From Chelydra serpentina (taxonomy: Eukaryota > Chordata > Testudines > Chelydridae): a DNA stretch of 64,000 nt. Positions 1 through 12,829 of this stretch are shown here, in pieces. The notes under the pieces were generated by a model that had not been told where the DNA came from, made no database searches, and worked only from the letters and a program-made list of their open reading frames with translations. The stretch is taken from NCBI GenBank assembly GCA_037349315.1, contig JBAIAC010000027.1, positions 19,081,501 to 19,145,500 of the forward strand, given 5' to 3'. A program made the position numbers and the translations under genes. Position 1 is the first letter of the stretch; every line of letters begins with the position of its first letter.

Positions 1-3000
1 CTGCTAGAGCCTTTAACTCTAATCTATAGCTGTACAGTACTTCAGCTAGATATGAGAAACCTCTTGTGACTTAACTAACACAATAGGTTTAGGAAGTGAG
101 ACAAGTTACCATCAGGCAATAGTTACTGTCTTCCCAACCTTACCTTTCATTCTCAACTGAATGAACTGAGTGAAGGGTTTTTAGAAATGTTAGGTTTTTT
201 TTAAAAAACCCTACCTAGTCTTAGTTTAGAACAGGGAGATTATCTAAGGCAAGATGAATTTTGGCATCTGAAGATAGCCACCTACGTTCTCCCTCTTAAA
301 ACTCATCAGGTTAATAATATGGAATATGTCTGTTATGGGGGTGAAACTACTTCTGAAAACCTCAAAGAAACTCCATTGTGCAATGCTGTGAGGAAAATTA
401 GGATTTATGAATAGGCAGTCTCATGCCTAGTGGCTATAATTAATGTCTACAGTCCTACCTACCACAGGAACCTAGGTTAATTAGTGTGTCAGGTGTAAAG
501 CTGGTATGGTGTAGGAGTCTCTTTTAGCTCAGGTGTTGAACAGACTCTAATTCCTATCATTACACCGGTGTGAGTAATTAGCTAGAATATGTGCTGCCTG
601 ACAACCATGGGCTCTTCTCTGGATGCTGCAGCAGCTTTTAGGCCCTTCAATTATCAATAGGACATATGGAGTCAAACATTCCCTTCATCTGAACAGGGAA
701 CACTACAAATGAGATCTAATTGCTTTATATAAATCCTAGTGTTTTCAATCCCCTTTCTAGAAGAAAACACCTTAAAGGAAAAGACTGGCTAGTTACTAGC
801 AAATAGCTGCTGATGTATCCTTGCTCTAATGAAATGCCTTGGAGGGGTAATGCAAGGCATGAACATGGTCTGGACTTATGCACTGCAGTAACTAAAAAGC
901 AGATCTAAGTAACTAGCAAGTGAGTGGATGATTTCTGGTCCCCAGTTTCTCTAGAATCTCAGGTGTGCTTCCCCTCCTGAGCTTAGAAATGCAATGCAAT
1001 TAAACACATGAGCTGAAATGACACATGGCTTACTGAAGAGGGCATTAAGAAATCCTATGGATAGACATATGCTTAAAAACTACTTTTTTTTTTTTCCCCC
1101 TCCTCCTGATCGGTTTCCAAAGATACTTGTTTCTGAATCTGAGTTGTCCATTCGTTACACTCCACTTTTGATTCTGCTTAACAGCAAAACATTATTTCCA
1201 CAAACAAGTGTCAGCAAATAAATGATTACACAAAATAACCAGAATCCATTGTCCACTTACAGAAATGCCTTTATTGATTCTAACTATTAAAGGTCTAAGT
1301 GGTTCTTAAAAAATGCAGACAAGTTGCTTCTTCTAGCTACATTGCCACTAAAGAAGTCTAACTTCTGGATTGCTAGCTCAGCATAGGTGGGGAAGAGGCT
1401 ACAAAAAGGCACTGCTTTGCCATATTCACCAATCCTTTTTTCCTAGCGCAACCTCAAATGTATCTCTCTAAAATCAACGCCACCATTCACCATTATCAGC
1501 CTGCCTGAAACTTTTGGGTGTCCCTTCAGACTTTTGAACTAAAATCAGGTGAAATGCTACAGCATTTCATCTCCTTGGGTTAGTTTTAATAAAGTAACTT
1601 ACTGGGTTTTCTAGATGAAGCGCTTCTCTAGGTAGGAGTCATTTAAGAAGCAGCACAAGAAACCAACTCTAAGCTGGTAGACATCCGTTGCATACTCAGT
1701 GTGGGCGTTGTGGAGGATTGACACCACATAGCATGATGGCAGGCTGAATAGTTGGTATAGTGGCAATGCAATCTGACCATTTACTAGTAAATCCGTATCA
1801 AGCATCTGAGGCCACTCAAACTGTGGAGCTAAACTAGCATTGAGTTTTTCACCCAACTCCAAATCTGGACTGGGGTGGGCTTTAATACCCAGCCTTGTAT
1901 AGCTCTGCTCCATCCTTCAGTGTAGTTGCTACTTTCTTATTTGATATGACATGAAGCGATTTCACTTGAGGAAGCTTTCCTCTTGCCGATCTATTTAACT
2001 TGGGAAGAGGTACCGTTCTTTGCTTTCAGTGAAAGCAAGTCACTGTCTCAACTACAAATCTGAAAGCTGTGGGTGCTATAAACAGGAACCTCTTCATATT
2101 TAAAGGCCCAGTAATCACCAAAATGAGCTCTTCCCTAGCTCACAGAGCAGAGGTTGTCTCAGTGCATCTTTCCCATCACAAGATGTTGCACCTGTACTGC
2201 CAAGCCAGGCAGTCTTATAATTTAGCTTTTAGGAGACGAAGTGCTAGATGTGGGTCAAAACAGTAATTCTGAATCTGCTTAACTCAGTCGAGTCTCAGAG
2301 TAGAAGAATGGTGTAACTAAGAAGGCATGGTGAATGACATCCTTGTCTATTTTGGCCAGGTGATACAAGCTGACTTCTTTAGTACTATTGTTTGTTTACA
2401 AAATTATACATACAAGCCTGTTTGCTAGAAGGCAATAGAAGAAGCAGGTAGTTTCCTTGTTTGGAAATTCCCAAGCCTGCCTTTCCAAGTTCTGTGCCCA
2501 AGAAGCATTCTATTTCAGCTCAGGTCTTGGCATCTGGCAGACTGCCTTGGGCAGTAGTTTTTGTTTCCACCTCTCACCGCATGAAGCGGCTTAATTGCTG
2601 CTTCCATTTAGCCTGAAAGAAAGATGTTTCGCACACCCATCGGCTTTAATCAGGTCCCTGAGTCCTTGGATCAAAGACTCTCTCCATGGCAGCTATTAAC
2701 AATTGCCAGCATAGTACTCAAACTGTAGCTATAGTTCCCTGTCTCTCCTCCAAACTAAACAGTTTGGGGGAGGGGTGGGAAAATGCCGTCAGCTCTATGT
2801 AGCTACAGTGGCACCAACGGAGAAAGCTAATCGTTTTGAGCCAATCCCCAGGAATGAGTCCCATATTGGGATTCTCAGAAAGTGTCAATAGACTAGTTAA
2901 TAATTTTTTGTGAAACCAGTCAGAGGCCAAATTAAGTCCCTGCACAAGATGATATTAAGAAATGGGCAACAGGAGAGCAGATGAAGTCAATGTTGACATG

Positions 3001-3110
3001 CAACATCTGGATGGGATGTGAACTACTCATACACCCTTTTTATGGGGTTCTAAACAGCTCAGTGGGAGACCAGGGTATTGTAGGCTGTTCAATGAGCACT
3101 TCTGCTCAAT
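1..3110. other. No recognised feature (AT-rich unique-looking DNA)
   Basis: Both strands are stop-rich. The longest reading frames are about 65-100 codons and show no family motif I recognise. A 100-codon minus-strand frame at 1611-1913 has a donor-like GTAAGT just beyond its stop, but nothing else supports an exon. This is probably intron or intergenic sequence. Confidence 0.5.
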
Positions 3111-3291
3111 CATAGAATCATAGAAGATCACGGTTGGAAGGGACCTTAGGTCATCTAGTCCAACCCCCTGCTCAAAGCAGGACCAATCCCCAATTTTTGC
3201 CCCAGATCCCTAAATGGCCCCCTCAAGGATTGAACTCACAACCCTGGGTTTAGCAGACCAGTGCTCAAACCACTGAGCTATCCCTCCCCCC
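3111..3291 (-). repeat. tRNA-derived SINE with CR1-type tail (turtle Cry-like)
   Basis: On the minus strand the element starts with a GC-rich head and GATAGCTCAGTGG (tRNA A box). GTTCAATCC (B box) follows, then a tail reading GGACTAGATGACC and ending in repeated TCTATGATT-like units, the 3' signature shared with CR1 LINEs. The same element recurs at 5812, 31496 and 45546. The tRNA head with a CR1-like tail matches the polymerase III SINEs known from cryptodiran turtles. Confidence 0.9.
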
Positions 3292-3589
3292 GATGTGCAG
3301 TAGCGGGTTTGTTTTTTTTTAAAGCAAACCACTTTTTAGGATGCATAATAAAAGGATATTAAATGTTACAGTGCTGCTGTATAAAACAATTGCATGGTAT
3401 CACTTGGAATACTACTTTAGCTCTGGTCAATGGGGCTCAGATGTGGCTGAGTGATTAGCACAGAATCCATTAAATATTGAAGATTGGGACTAATCTTGGA
3501 GAGGAGATGAATAGAGGAAACATAGTACTGTAAAGGTATGGAAAATGAATGCCTAGAAGTTTCTAATTTACCTTCCCTTTATTCTTTAG

Positions 3590-3900
3590 AGAGGGTAAAG
3601 AGAAAACATCTGTTGAAATTGAAGTGGTAAATTTAAAGCCAAAAAGGAAATTTTCCCCACAGTGCACAGTTGGCCTGTGGAACTCCTTGCCACAAGATGT
3701 CACTGTGGCCAGGAGTTTAGCAGGATTTAGAAAAAGTGGACATTGCTTTTATCAATGCAAAAATATCCAAAGGGAAAGGCTAAAAGCCCTTCCAGGACTC
3801 AAGGTTTATCTCATAACTGCCTCCTGCAGGGCTTCTTGAGCCTTCCTCTGAAGCATCTGGTACTGGCTGCTGCCTGATAGCTGGCGTACACCTTATCAAA
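3590..3900 (+). mobile_element. CR1/L3-type LINE 3' fragment (ORF2 C-terminus)
   Basis: The plus strand encodes LWNSLPQDV followed by SLAGFRKS. This is the Trp-Asn-x-Leu-Pro block found at the C-terminus of CR1-group ORF2 proteins and seen again in the CR1 copies at 34.9 and 51.3 kb as [10 protein letters not shown]. Nothing upstream of this C-terminal stretch remains, as expected for 5'-truncated LINE insertions. The subfamily cannot be fixed by eye. Confidence 0.6.
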
Positions 3901-5811
3901 AGCATTCCAGGTCTGAGCTACAGACCTTTCTTTTAGACCTGAGACAATGATTTCTAACGGCTTCTCTGTGGTCTTGGAGCTTATTTTCCTCCATGAAAAC
4001 TCTTCATTCTAGTCATAGCACAAAATCTGACAGATTTTTCAGGTGAGATCTTAATATTTCAGTTTGTCCTAATTCCATATTAGGGAATTAAGTCCCCCGA
4101 TGCTCAAAATAGCGAATAGCAAGTTTACTTCAGTTTCCAGTTGGAGCTGGTTAGGATTCTAAAGGCACTGCTCTGTCTGACATCGCCAACTTTCAGTTAT
4201 AAGAGTTTAAACTGGTGGCTTGAATAGAGCCATCTAGTGTGTACCTTAACCAAGATTGTCTGTCTAGTTTTAGGGCTTTTCCTTCACGTTGAGCCATCAA
4301 ATACTTATAAGGAGAACCTGTTTGGAATGGAATGCAGGCTGATTTCCTTCCGGGAATATAAAATGAGCACAAACTCTTAGCAAACAGCACCTTTTGGAAA
4401 AGGAACCTGATCTTGTTAAGATTCATGAAACAATATACTATATTGGGGGTTTCTTTGCCCTACTACTAACAGTCTGAGTTGAACATCAACTTGCTTTCCT
4501 GAATGTGCATCTTGTTCAGTTAAATCTATCCAGTTTCTTTGATTTTTACAAAGATTAAAGACCACTGTATGCATTAAATGAAACCGGCTGGGATGAAGAC
4601 ACTGTCTTGAATGATACAAAAATAGGGTAACAGCATAATCAATATCTTGTTCATCTGAATTAAGTATGAATGTCAGTGTAATATCTTGCTCCTCAGAATT
4701 GGCAAGACATTCTGATGACGTTTTTACTAATCTCAGAAAATGAGACCATACTGGGAGTCCTATTTCCATTTAGTATTCTGCCCTTGACAATCAAAGCTTG
4801 ATATAATTTTTTCAAATCCTGTTAATGGTGCCTTTACCTACTTTTCAATGTCTTGATGCAGGCGTTACCAGACAGCTTTACACTAGCCTTCTCCGCACCC
4901 TCTGCGTTGCTTCATGATTAAATCATTGGGTTATTCTTGCAAACATAGTTCTCCCATTTTCATTTTAGTGTTGCAGGGTCTCATAACTTTGATTCACTTC
5001 CCATACTTTTATAGCTGCCTATATAACTTCTGATCCTTAAATCTGACAATTATGTCCCCAAGATGACTGTTCTTACTGCCTAAAATATATTGCTACCTTC
5101 CATCAAAGATCTAGCAATAGAACAGAATTGTATGGGGGCAATGAAATGGTGTGCTTATGAATCAACTTCAAAACACTATCTGCAATTGTAGCTAAATCTG
5201 TCCCAAGTCCTCTAGAAACTAACACAAACTCATCTCAGGAGCAATTTCCTCTAAGAGGGGGATCATGAATTCCAACCAAACATGCAGAACAATGGGTGTA
5301 GGCAGGCATCTAAAAGGAAGCATTCCAGATAAAACTAGAGAGCTAAATGAAATAAAGCATCACCAACATCTGTGCCCCATGTTCAAACCACCTTTAACTT
5401 TTTTTAAAAAAGGCCAGTGAGCTCACAAACTAGATCTGGTACTGCACATACATAATCAGAGGAAACCCCCAGTTTGGAGCTAAACATGAGCTCTCAACTG
5501 CTTCAGATCAGAAACTTAGGTCAGAGACCAGTTAGCATTTGCATTGTATTAAAGTACCGTACTGCTAGAGGTGAAACAAAGGCTTATAAAATAAAAACCG
5601 CTTGGGAGCCAGACCTGGGTAGCATGGCCTTGGGACAAGCTGCTCCTATAAACGGGATACCAGCCAACTCCGGGTGTTGCATGGATCAATGTTTGTAAAG
5701 CACTCTGAACATGAGATGTGACACAAGTGTCGAGCATTCATAGATTTCTCTGCCTCAAAGAGAAGGATGCAAAACTAATTTAAATGCTGTATTGTATTAC
5801 ATTACCTTACA
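3901..5811. other. No recognised feature
   Basis: Unique-looking AT-rich sequence. A 117-codon minus-strand frame at 4416-4769 carries no motif I can assign and no flanking splice pair, so I do not call it a gene. Confidence 0.45.
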
Positions 5812-5998
5812 GGGGGGAGGGATAGCTCAGTGGTTTGAGCATTGGCCTGTTAAACCCAGGGTTGTGAGTTCAATCCTTGAGGGGGCCATTTAGGGATCTG
5901 GGGCAAAAATTGGGGATTGGTCCTGCTTTGAGCAGGGGGTTGGACTAGATGACCTCCTAAGGTCCCTTCCAACCCTGATATTCTATGATTCTATGATT
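5812..5998 (+). repeat. tRNA-derived SINE with CR1-type tail
   Basis: Full-length plus-strand copy. It has A box GATAGCTCAGTGG, B box GTTCAATCC, a body containing GGGGCAAAAATTGGGGATTG and a tail ending ATTCTATGATTCTATGATT. It is one of the better-preserved copies here and serves as a local reference for the other three. Confidence 0.92.
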
Positions 5999-8900
5999 AC
6001 CCTCATCTTCCCTGCTGGCTATCAGAGGGCTTACTCTCATCTTAGGCTGCCTGTTGCCAGGCTGCATAGTCTTAGAGCTTCAGAAGAGGCAAGGGGGTCA
6101 GCTCCTAGGTGTTGCCATAGAGGCTGCTACAACGGCCTTTCCTAGCTATGTTGAGGCTAACCTGTCATGTCAGGGCTGGAGGCTTGTGAAGAGAACAAGC
6201 TCCCCTTGCTCCTGGATTTTCTGGCTGTTATCTGACCAGATGTTGCCACTTAAGGCCTAGACTGAAATTTGCCATCAGTAGAGCTAGCTTTGCTGTTGTG
6301 CTTGGAAACCAATGCCAAGAGATGGCTTGAGCAAAATACATTGCAGTGGGAATAGATACACTCGTGTGGTGTGCAGCAGCAGGGTGAACCATTTCAGCAC
6401 AGAGGGAAAAGTGTCCCACATCAGCATGCTGAAGGAAGCTAGCTACTACCGTATGCAGTTCCCCTAACATTCACCGTTCCTCACTTGCATGCTAAATGAG
6501 TAGTCAGGTCTCTAGACAGTTAAACTGAGCAATAAAGGTCTCACTTTTATTGATTATCCATTGAAGTGACTTCTTACCTACTCATTCTATTGAACAGACC
6601 ATGTGATTTCAGACTCCTTTTGTGTGCGGCCTTAACCAAATGCATAACCAGGGCACTTGCATTCTCAACAGGAATGAGCAAATGGCAGCTGGACACAGGC
6701 TCTGCCAGGCGGGTGCATATGGTGCTAATAACATCCTTACATTACTCAGATCCAAGAAATGAAGATGGAAAAAATCACCCACCCTTCTTATTAGCAGGTG
6801 GTAGCTCTTGCACTCAACATAGCACATTCCTGAGCTTGTGGGTCCTCTTTTTTTTATTTTTAAAAGGAGCAGGGTTAACCCACGTGTCCCATTTAGACAG
6901 TCCCAGGACAAGTTAAATTAACTCCTTTCCAGAGCTGAGGAACAACTGACATTTTGCTGCTTAGGAGCAGTCACATTCCTGGAGTAAGTCCTGTTCTGGA
7001 CGCCGTCATTCCCAGAAAGATGGTGAGACTCTAAAGGAAAGATAATAAGAGCTTAATGTGCTTAAAAAGATAGCCATAACTAGCCACAAAGCAGTGGCAA
7101 AGGATTTATTTAAGGAGCTACAAGGAGGCCCGACTTGGAGCAATGGGATTAGACAAGCCGTTAGTTTAACAAATTGTATTAGAATATTTCCATCAATTTG
7201 GCTACATCAAACTACACTGCTTAAAATCTCAAGAGGTGGCTACTCACTACAAAAATGGCTCACAAATGGCACCCATGTGTCTGCCTGTGCTATTTGAACA
7301 GGTAAATGACTATTGGCTTCAAATACCTCTACCGTAGTGTAGAAAAGGATAAACCGACCACTCACGTCTCCAGTGTGAGAAACTAAACCAGGGCAAGTAG
7401 CTAACTGGAAATGACACCCACACTGTCACTAAACCTATTTAACCTCAACTGAGTTGCTTGAAAACGGAGTAACTGCAACCGAAGGAAGTCCAGAAAACCA
7501 CTTATGGAGGAGAAATGTGTGTGAATTCAACAGTTCACTTCACATAGACAAACTCTACTGGTGCAACCTTCTGATATAAACAAGGCCTAAGAGGGCGATT
7601 TTAGGCTGAACATATGGAGATGTGTCCCGACAAGGCAAGAAGCCTTGCTGCATGACAGATGCCACAAATTGCAGCTAACCTTTGCTCTTCTCACTGTACA
7701 GCTCTACAAGAGGCCTCCGTTGTGGCGTTCATCCTCTTTGCACAGTTGAAAGTGCAGTTTCATTCCCTCCCATGAGGGAGGGAATGATCAGTATAGGTCA
7801 GTGTACTTGTGTTGCCAATAGTGCTGTAGGAAAACTAGTCGTCGGACTCGAACCAAACTTTCTGGGCAACCTCTCCATGGCCTTGCTCACTGCATGGGGT
7901 GGCCAACACTTCAACAGGACAGGATGTTTGGTCTTCTCTTGAAATTTTCTTCCCTGAGATGGATTCTAACAAAGCCATCAGTTCCGATTCTAATAGACTT
8001 TCCAAAAGTCCTTAAAGCAAGGCAAGCCTTGGAAAATGGCGTCTGTGTCCCCCCCTCCAAGGTAAGCAAACCCAGAAAGGTTGAAACATCTTTTTCTGTA
8101 ATGGTTTGCTGAACTAGCTTAGTTTCAAGAACTCCCTTTATTTGTATCCCGGGTACTTGTATTTTGGCTTCTGAGCAACAAAGGCAAGAGCTCTGGGAAG
8201 TGTAAAATGCCTGCTGGCCACTTATCCTCTTTCAGAACACGCAGCTAAATTGGCTCTCGTAGGGTTCTGAGGCAATGGATTAGACACCTCGGTGCTTGCC
8301 TGGCTGTTAATGAATTGTGACTTTTAGTTGGCTTGGCGGATAAAAGACAGGACTGGCCAGAGTATAGAAGAGGAACAAGCTTTCGCATCTGCCCCCAGAT
8401 GGTGAGTGAGGACTCTGACCTACAGCCCTTGGGAGGACAGGTTGCATGTTTGATTATACTCAAAACACCAGTTATAATCCAGGGTAACTGGGCCAGTCTG
8501 AAATATTCATATCCTTCAGGACTGCAATCCTGATTGCAGATTTTGAAATAGCAAAACCAAGAGGATGAAAGCTCCCTCTACTCTAGGCAGGTGAATAGAT
8601 TAAAGGGAGAAAATAGAAATGTGTGTATGGGGAAACTTAATGTTCCTATACAGGCAAGGTGCCAGAGGTAAATGGAGCACTGAAACCCGGGAGGCTACAA
8701 CAGATGAATCAGCAGGAAGCACTTCGGTGTTTGACTCGTCAAAGGCGAAATAATTAATGGATACCTCCAGCACAAGCATGCTTTTCAGTTTCAAAGCTGA
8801 GGATTTCACACTAGAACAGATGTCTTGGGCTAAAGCAGCTGTAGTTGAAACTTGTATTTAGTCTTTGTACAAACTGAATATGATGACACCATGTCTACTG

Positions 8901-9185
8901 TGCAGGAAATCTTTGTTTCTTGATCTCTTCTCAGCCATCTCCAGAGCCATCTTTCAGTATATCTGCATGCGTGATCATGGGTCTGCCTTGTAACCATAGC
9001 TGCTGGAGCTGGGATGTAGATTCCTGCCAAGTGACAGGGCCAGGAAATAAAGATTAGTGTCTTATTGCCACACGTGTGTCCTATCTCTGATAAATATGTA
9101 CAGTAAACTGGGAAACTGACATGTTCCTATAGCTCATGAAGTTATTAAATGCAGACCATATCTCGAACAGTCGCAGTACTACAAT
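5999..9185. other. No recognised feature
   Basis: Unique-looking sequence with several frames of 60-116 codons on both strands. None has a recognisable domain, and overlapping frames of similar length lie on opposite strands (for example 6566-6916 plus and 6609-6911 minus). That is the pattern expected of chance open frames. Confidence 0.45.
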
Positions 9186-9475
9186 ATGAGAGGGGTAGCC
9201 GTGTCAGTCTGGATCTGCAAGAGTGACAGTCCTATAGCACCTTATAGACTAACAGATATATTGGAGCATAAGCTTTCATGGGTGAAGACCCACTTCATCA
9301 GATGCATGTGGTGGAAATGTTCAGAGGCAGGTATGAAAAAGCAGGCAATCAGGTTTGAGATAACAAGGTTAATGCAATCGGGGAGGATGAGGTCCACTGC
9401 TAGCAGCTGATCTGGAGGTGTGAACACCAAGAGAGGAGAAACTGCTTTTGTAGTTGGCTAGCCATTCACAATCTT
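9186..9475 (-). repeat. Penelope-like element tail (non-coding terminal region)
   Basis: On the plus strand it contains GGGTAGCCGTGTCAGTCTGG, TAGACTAACAGATATATTGG, GCATAAGCTTTCATGGGTG and CTTCATCAGATGCATG. Related blocks occur without the adjacent RT at 42225-42325 and 48661-49093, and with a short coding remnant at 21740-22050. This end has therefore been retrotransposed alone, as 3'-biased retroelement copies often are. Confidence 0.75.
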
Positions 9476-11690
9476 TGTTTAATCCTGAGCTGATGGTGTG
9501 AAATTTGAAAATAAACTGTAGCTCAGCAATTTCTCTTTGAAGTCTGGTCTTGAAGTTTTTTTGTGCTGCAGGATGGCTACCTTTAAATCTGCTATTGTGT
9601 GTCCAGGGAGATTGAAGTGTTCTCCCACAGGTTTTTGTATATTGCCATTCCTAATGTCTGATTTGTGTCCATTTTCCCTTTTATGTAGGGACTGACGAGT
9701 TTGGCCAATGTATATAGCAGAGGGCCATTGTTGGCACATGATGGCGTATATTACACTGGTAGACATGCAGGTGAATGAACCAGTGATGATGTGGCTGATC
9801 TGGTTAAGTCCTGTGATGGTGTTGCTGGTGTAGATATGTGGGCAGAGTTGGCATTGAGGTTTGTTGCATGGATTGGTTCCGGAGTTGGAGTTACTATGGT
9901 ATAGTTGCTGGTGAGAATATGCTTCAGATTGGTGGGTTGTCTGTGGGTAAGGACTAGCCTGCCTCCAAGGCCCGTGAAAATGAGGGATCGTTGTCCAGGA
10001 TGGGTTGAAGATCACTGATGATGCATTGGAGGGGTTTTAGCCGGGGACTGTAGGTGATGGCCAGTGGTGTTCTGTTGGTTTCTTTCTTGGGCTTGTCCTG
10101 CAGCAGGAGGCTTCTGGGTACATGTCTGCCTCCGTTGATCTGTTTCCTTACTTCCTCGTGCGGGTATCGTAGTTTTAAGAATTCTTGAAGATCTTGTAGG
10201 TGTTTGGTCTCTGAGGGGCTGGAGCAAATGCGGTTGTACCTCCGTGCTTGACTGTAGACAATGGACTGTGTGGTGTCTGGGGTGTAAGCTGAAGGCATGA
10301 AGGTAGGCATAGTGGTCAGTAGGTTTTTGGTATAAGGTGATGTTTGTGACCATCACTTATTTTCACTGTGGTGTCCAGGAAGTGGATCTCCCATATGGAC
10401 TGATCCAGGCTGAGGTTGATGGTGGGGTGGAAGCTGTTGAAATCATGGTGGAATTCTTCCAGAGTTTCCTTCCCATGGGTCCAGATGATGATGATGTCAT
10501 CAATGTAGCATAGGTAGAGAAGGGGCATGAGTGGACGAGAGTTGAGGAAGCATTGTTCCAGGTTAGCCATAAAAATGTTGGCATATTGTGGGGCCATGCA
10601 GGTGCCCAGAGCAGTGCCACTGGTCTGGAGGTATATATTGTCACCAAATTTGAAATAATTGTGTGTGAGGATAAAGTCAGAGCTCAGCAACCAATTGTGC
10701 TGTGGCATCAGGGATACTGTTCCTGACCGCTTGTATCCCATCTGTGTGGGGGATGTTTGTGTAGAGAGCCTCTACATCCATGGTGGCCAGGATGGTGTTT
10801 TCTGGAAGATTACCAATGCATTGTGGTTTTCTCAGGAAATCACTGGTGTCCCAGATAGCTGGGAGTGCTGGTGGCATAGGGTCTGAGTAGAGAGTCCACA
10901 TATCCAGACAGTCCTTTGGTGAGAGTGCCAATGCCCGAGATGATGGGGCATCATCCTGGATGATGGGGCATCCAGGAAAAGCTGGGGCATTTCCAGGCTT
11001 GTGGATCTTGGGTAGTAGAGGCCCAACCAGGGTTATTCTGAGGGTATGTTGATTTGTTCCTGTGCTTATGTGGGGAGTGTCCTGAGTAGATTTTGCAGTT
11101 TTAGTGTATTCCTCAGTGGGATCCGAGGAGAGTGGCCTGTAGAATTTGGTATTGGAGAGTTGTCTGGCAGTCTCCTTTTGGTAGTCAGACCTGTTCATGA
11201 TGACAACTGCTCCTGCTTTATCAGCCTCTTTAATTTATAATGTCAGGGTTGTTTCTGAGGCTGTGGATGGCATTGCGTTCTGCATGACTGAGGTTGAGGC
11301 AAGCAATGTTGTTTTTCCACAATTTCTGCCTGTGCACATCGGCGGAAGCATTCTATGTCTAGGTCCAGACTCTCATTTCGACCCTCAGGAGGAGTCCATG
11401 TGGAGTTTTTCTTGTGCTGTTGGTGGGGGGGATATCTGTGTATCAGTGCACTGTTCAGTGTTGTCTTGAAAGTATAGTCTTTGAGTCGGAGACGGCGAAA
11501 GTAGGCTTCCAGATCACCACAGAACTGTCATGTTTGTGGGGGTGGTGGGGCAGAGTCCCCGGGAGAGGACAGACTCTTCTGCCGGGCTGAGTGTGTAGTT
11601 GGACAGATTGACAATATTGCTGGGTGGGTTGGGGTACCGCTGTTGTGGCCCCATGTGCCAAGTAGGATTTTAGACCGCTTACAGTCTCCA
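9186..11690 (-). mobile_element. Penelope-like retroelement (RT plus GIY-YIG), decayed
   Basis: Penelope-like elements encode an RT fused to a C-terminal GIY-YIG endonuclease. Reading the minus strand from about 11690, an N-terminal block has NLSNYTLSPAEESVLS (about 11600). It is followed by KAGAVVIMNRSDY and the RT fingers with LPKIHKPG. The palm follows with MDVEALYTNIPH (about 10780) and the catalytic CYIDDIII (about 10500). At the C-terminus, 9479-10015 holds AIYIGQTRQSLHKRENGH, the GIY-YIG core. Frame changes near 10.0, 10.3 and 10.7 kb and internal stops break the frame into pieces. The sequence from 9186 to about 9470, containing GCATAAGCTTTCATGGGTG, is the non-coding tail that recurs at 21.7, 42.2 and 48.7 kb. 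The element belongs to the Neptune/Penelope-like group and is not active. Confidence 0.88.
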
Positions 11691-12045
11691 GTGTTCTACT
11701 CCAGTGTTCATCATTCCCTAAAAAGGGAATAGGTTGCTGTGATATACCCAGGGTACAATCCAGAGCAGTGAGTAGCTGTCACCCCTGCCCTCTAACCGGG
11801 GGTGCCCTTTACACTGCTGTAGCCTCCAGTCAGGACTGCTCACAAACAACCTCCAGCATGGAAGTCACTCCCAGCTGTGTCTGGGGGCATTTGTGGCCTG
11901 TCAGTCACATCCAAGCTCCTACCAGCCTGAATTATATTGCAGGGTGACCCCAGCACACTCCCAGTCCCAGAGTTTCCTCCTCTCCTGGACAATACAAACT
12001 CATATAAAGCCTGCCATTTTATTTATTTATTTCATTTTATTAAAC
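11691..12045. other. Possible truncated LTR-like sequence; unassigned
   Basis: This gap lies between the Penelope-like element and the Polinton-derived array. Near its end it has CTCATATAAAGCC (TATA-like) followed by a T/A-rich run (TTTATTTATTTATTTC). The composition resembles an endogenous retrovirus LTR fragment, but I see no matching second copy or target duplication. Confidence 0.25.
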
Positions 12046-12568
12046 TGTACGTTGACTTGTAATTGCTGTTTAAATGCCGCTATGTCTCGGCATAATCTTT
12101 TTTTGATCTGACCACCCCAGTTTCTCATGCAACTTTCTTGCCTCAACTAACAATTCCGCGTCTGTAGGTTTATGGTTGGATATGACGGCCAAGAGTCCGC
12201 CCGCATAACACAGATTGGTACTGGTGTAAGTCCGGTCCACTAAACACTGTCTTTTTATGGATGATTTGACTACTGATAATAGAATTTAAAACTCTATGGC
12301 AACCCCCACCTATGTTTTTGTTACATCTGTCACAATGCGGTGCAACGTCCCATCGACATGCATCTCTCTATTACTCTGTAACAGCTTTGAGGTCTGATTT
12401 AAGAAATCTTCAGCAGACAGTTCATCCCTAGTTCTTATCAAAAACAAAGGGTTGGTTAAATTATGACTTTCTAAACATAAATTATGACTTTCTAAACATA
12501 ATTGTCAGGGGCTACCCTACTGTTAATGTCATTGAGCACTAACTGTATCACCCCGTGTATGGCTTAGT
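12046..12568 (-). pseudogene. U0: PolB N-terminal remnant
   Basis: This is the first partial unit of the array. On the minus strand it matches the upstream quarter of PolB in U1-U4, including the block read as RTRDELSAEDFLNQ. It is cut at about 12046 against LTR-like sequence and ends at the array joint near 12568. It contains a 21-bp direct duplication (12462-12503, ATTATGACTTTCTAAACATA plus one base, twice) absent from the other units. Confidence 0.75.
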
Positions 12569-12812
12569 GTAAGGGGCCTACCATCAATCAAAAGTTGGCC
12601 CTCTTTGCTGACCTGTTGGGCCCCACCCACTTGTCATTCTAAGACTGGCTGCTAGGGTATTACGTCCGGGGTCAAGATGGACACATGACCGGAAGCAAGG
12701 GGTGTCATGACATCTCTAAGCGCTCCTCCCATCACTTTCTGCCAATTGTAGTGGGTTTTTCCCCTAGAGGACTGTCCGAAGAGCATTAGGTCAATCATGT
12801 GACTTTTTCTCT
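12569..12812 (-). pseudogene. U1: fragment of a third, unidentified Polinton-type gene
   Basis: Downstream of the ATPase stub on the minus strand, one frame stays open for about 55 codons and includes YNWQKVMGGALRDVM and PLASGHVSILTPDV. It then meets stops, and a similar frame continues as QLLIDGRPLTLS up to the joint. The same peptide blocks persist in U4 (PLASGHVFILTPEV, LIDGRPLTLS), whereas the surrounding DNA has drifted, which suggests former coding sequence. I cannot name the protein. It would be the gene following the packaging ATPase in the source element. Confidence 0.45.
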
Positions 12813-12829
12813 CTTCCCGCCCCCCGCCC

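Noticed and set aside
1611..1913. 100-codon minus-strand frame with a nearby GTAAGT
   Set aside because: There is no recognisable family, no convincing acceptor, and a stop lies before the putative donor.
6566..6916. Overlapping 116- and 100-codon frames on opposite strands
   Set aside because: Mutual shadows of similar length without motifs, so more likely chance.
9186..11690. Group II intron or bacterial GIY-YIG homing endonuclease
   Set aside because: The order RT then GIY-YIG, the N-terminal NLSNYTL block and the vertebrate repeat setting fit Penelope-like elements better.
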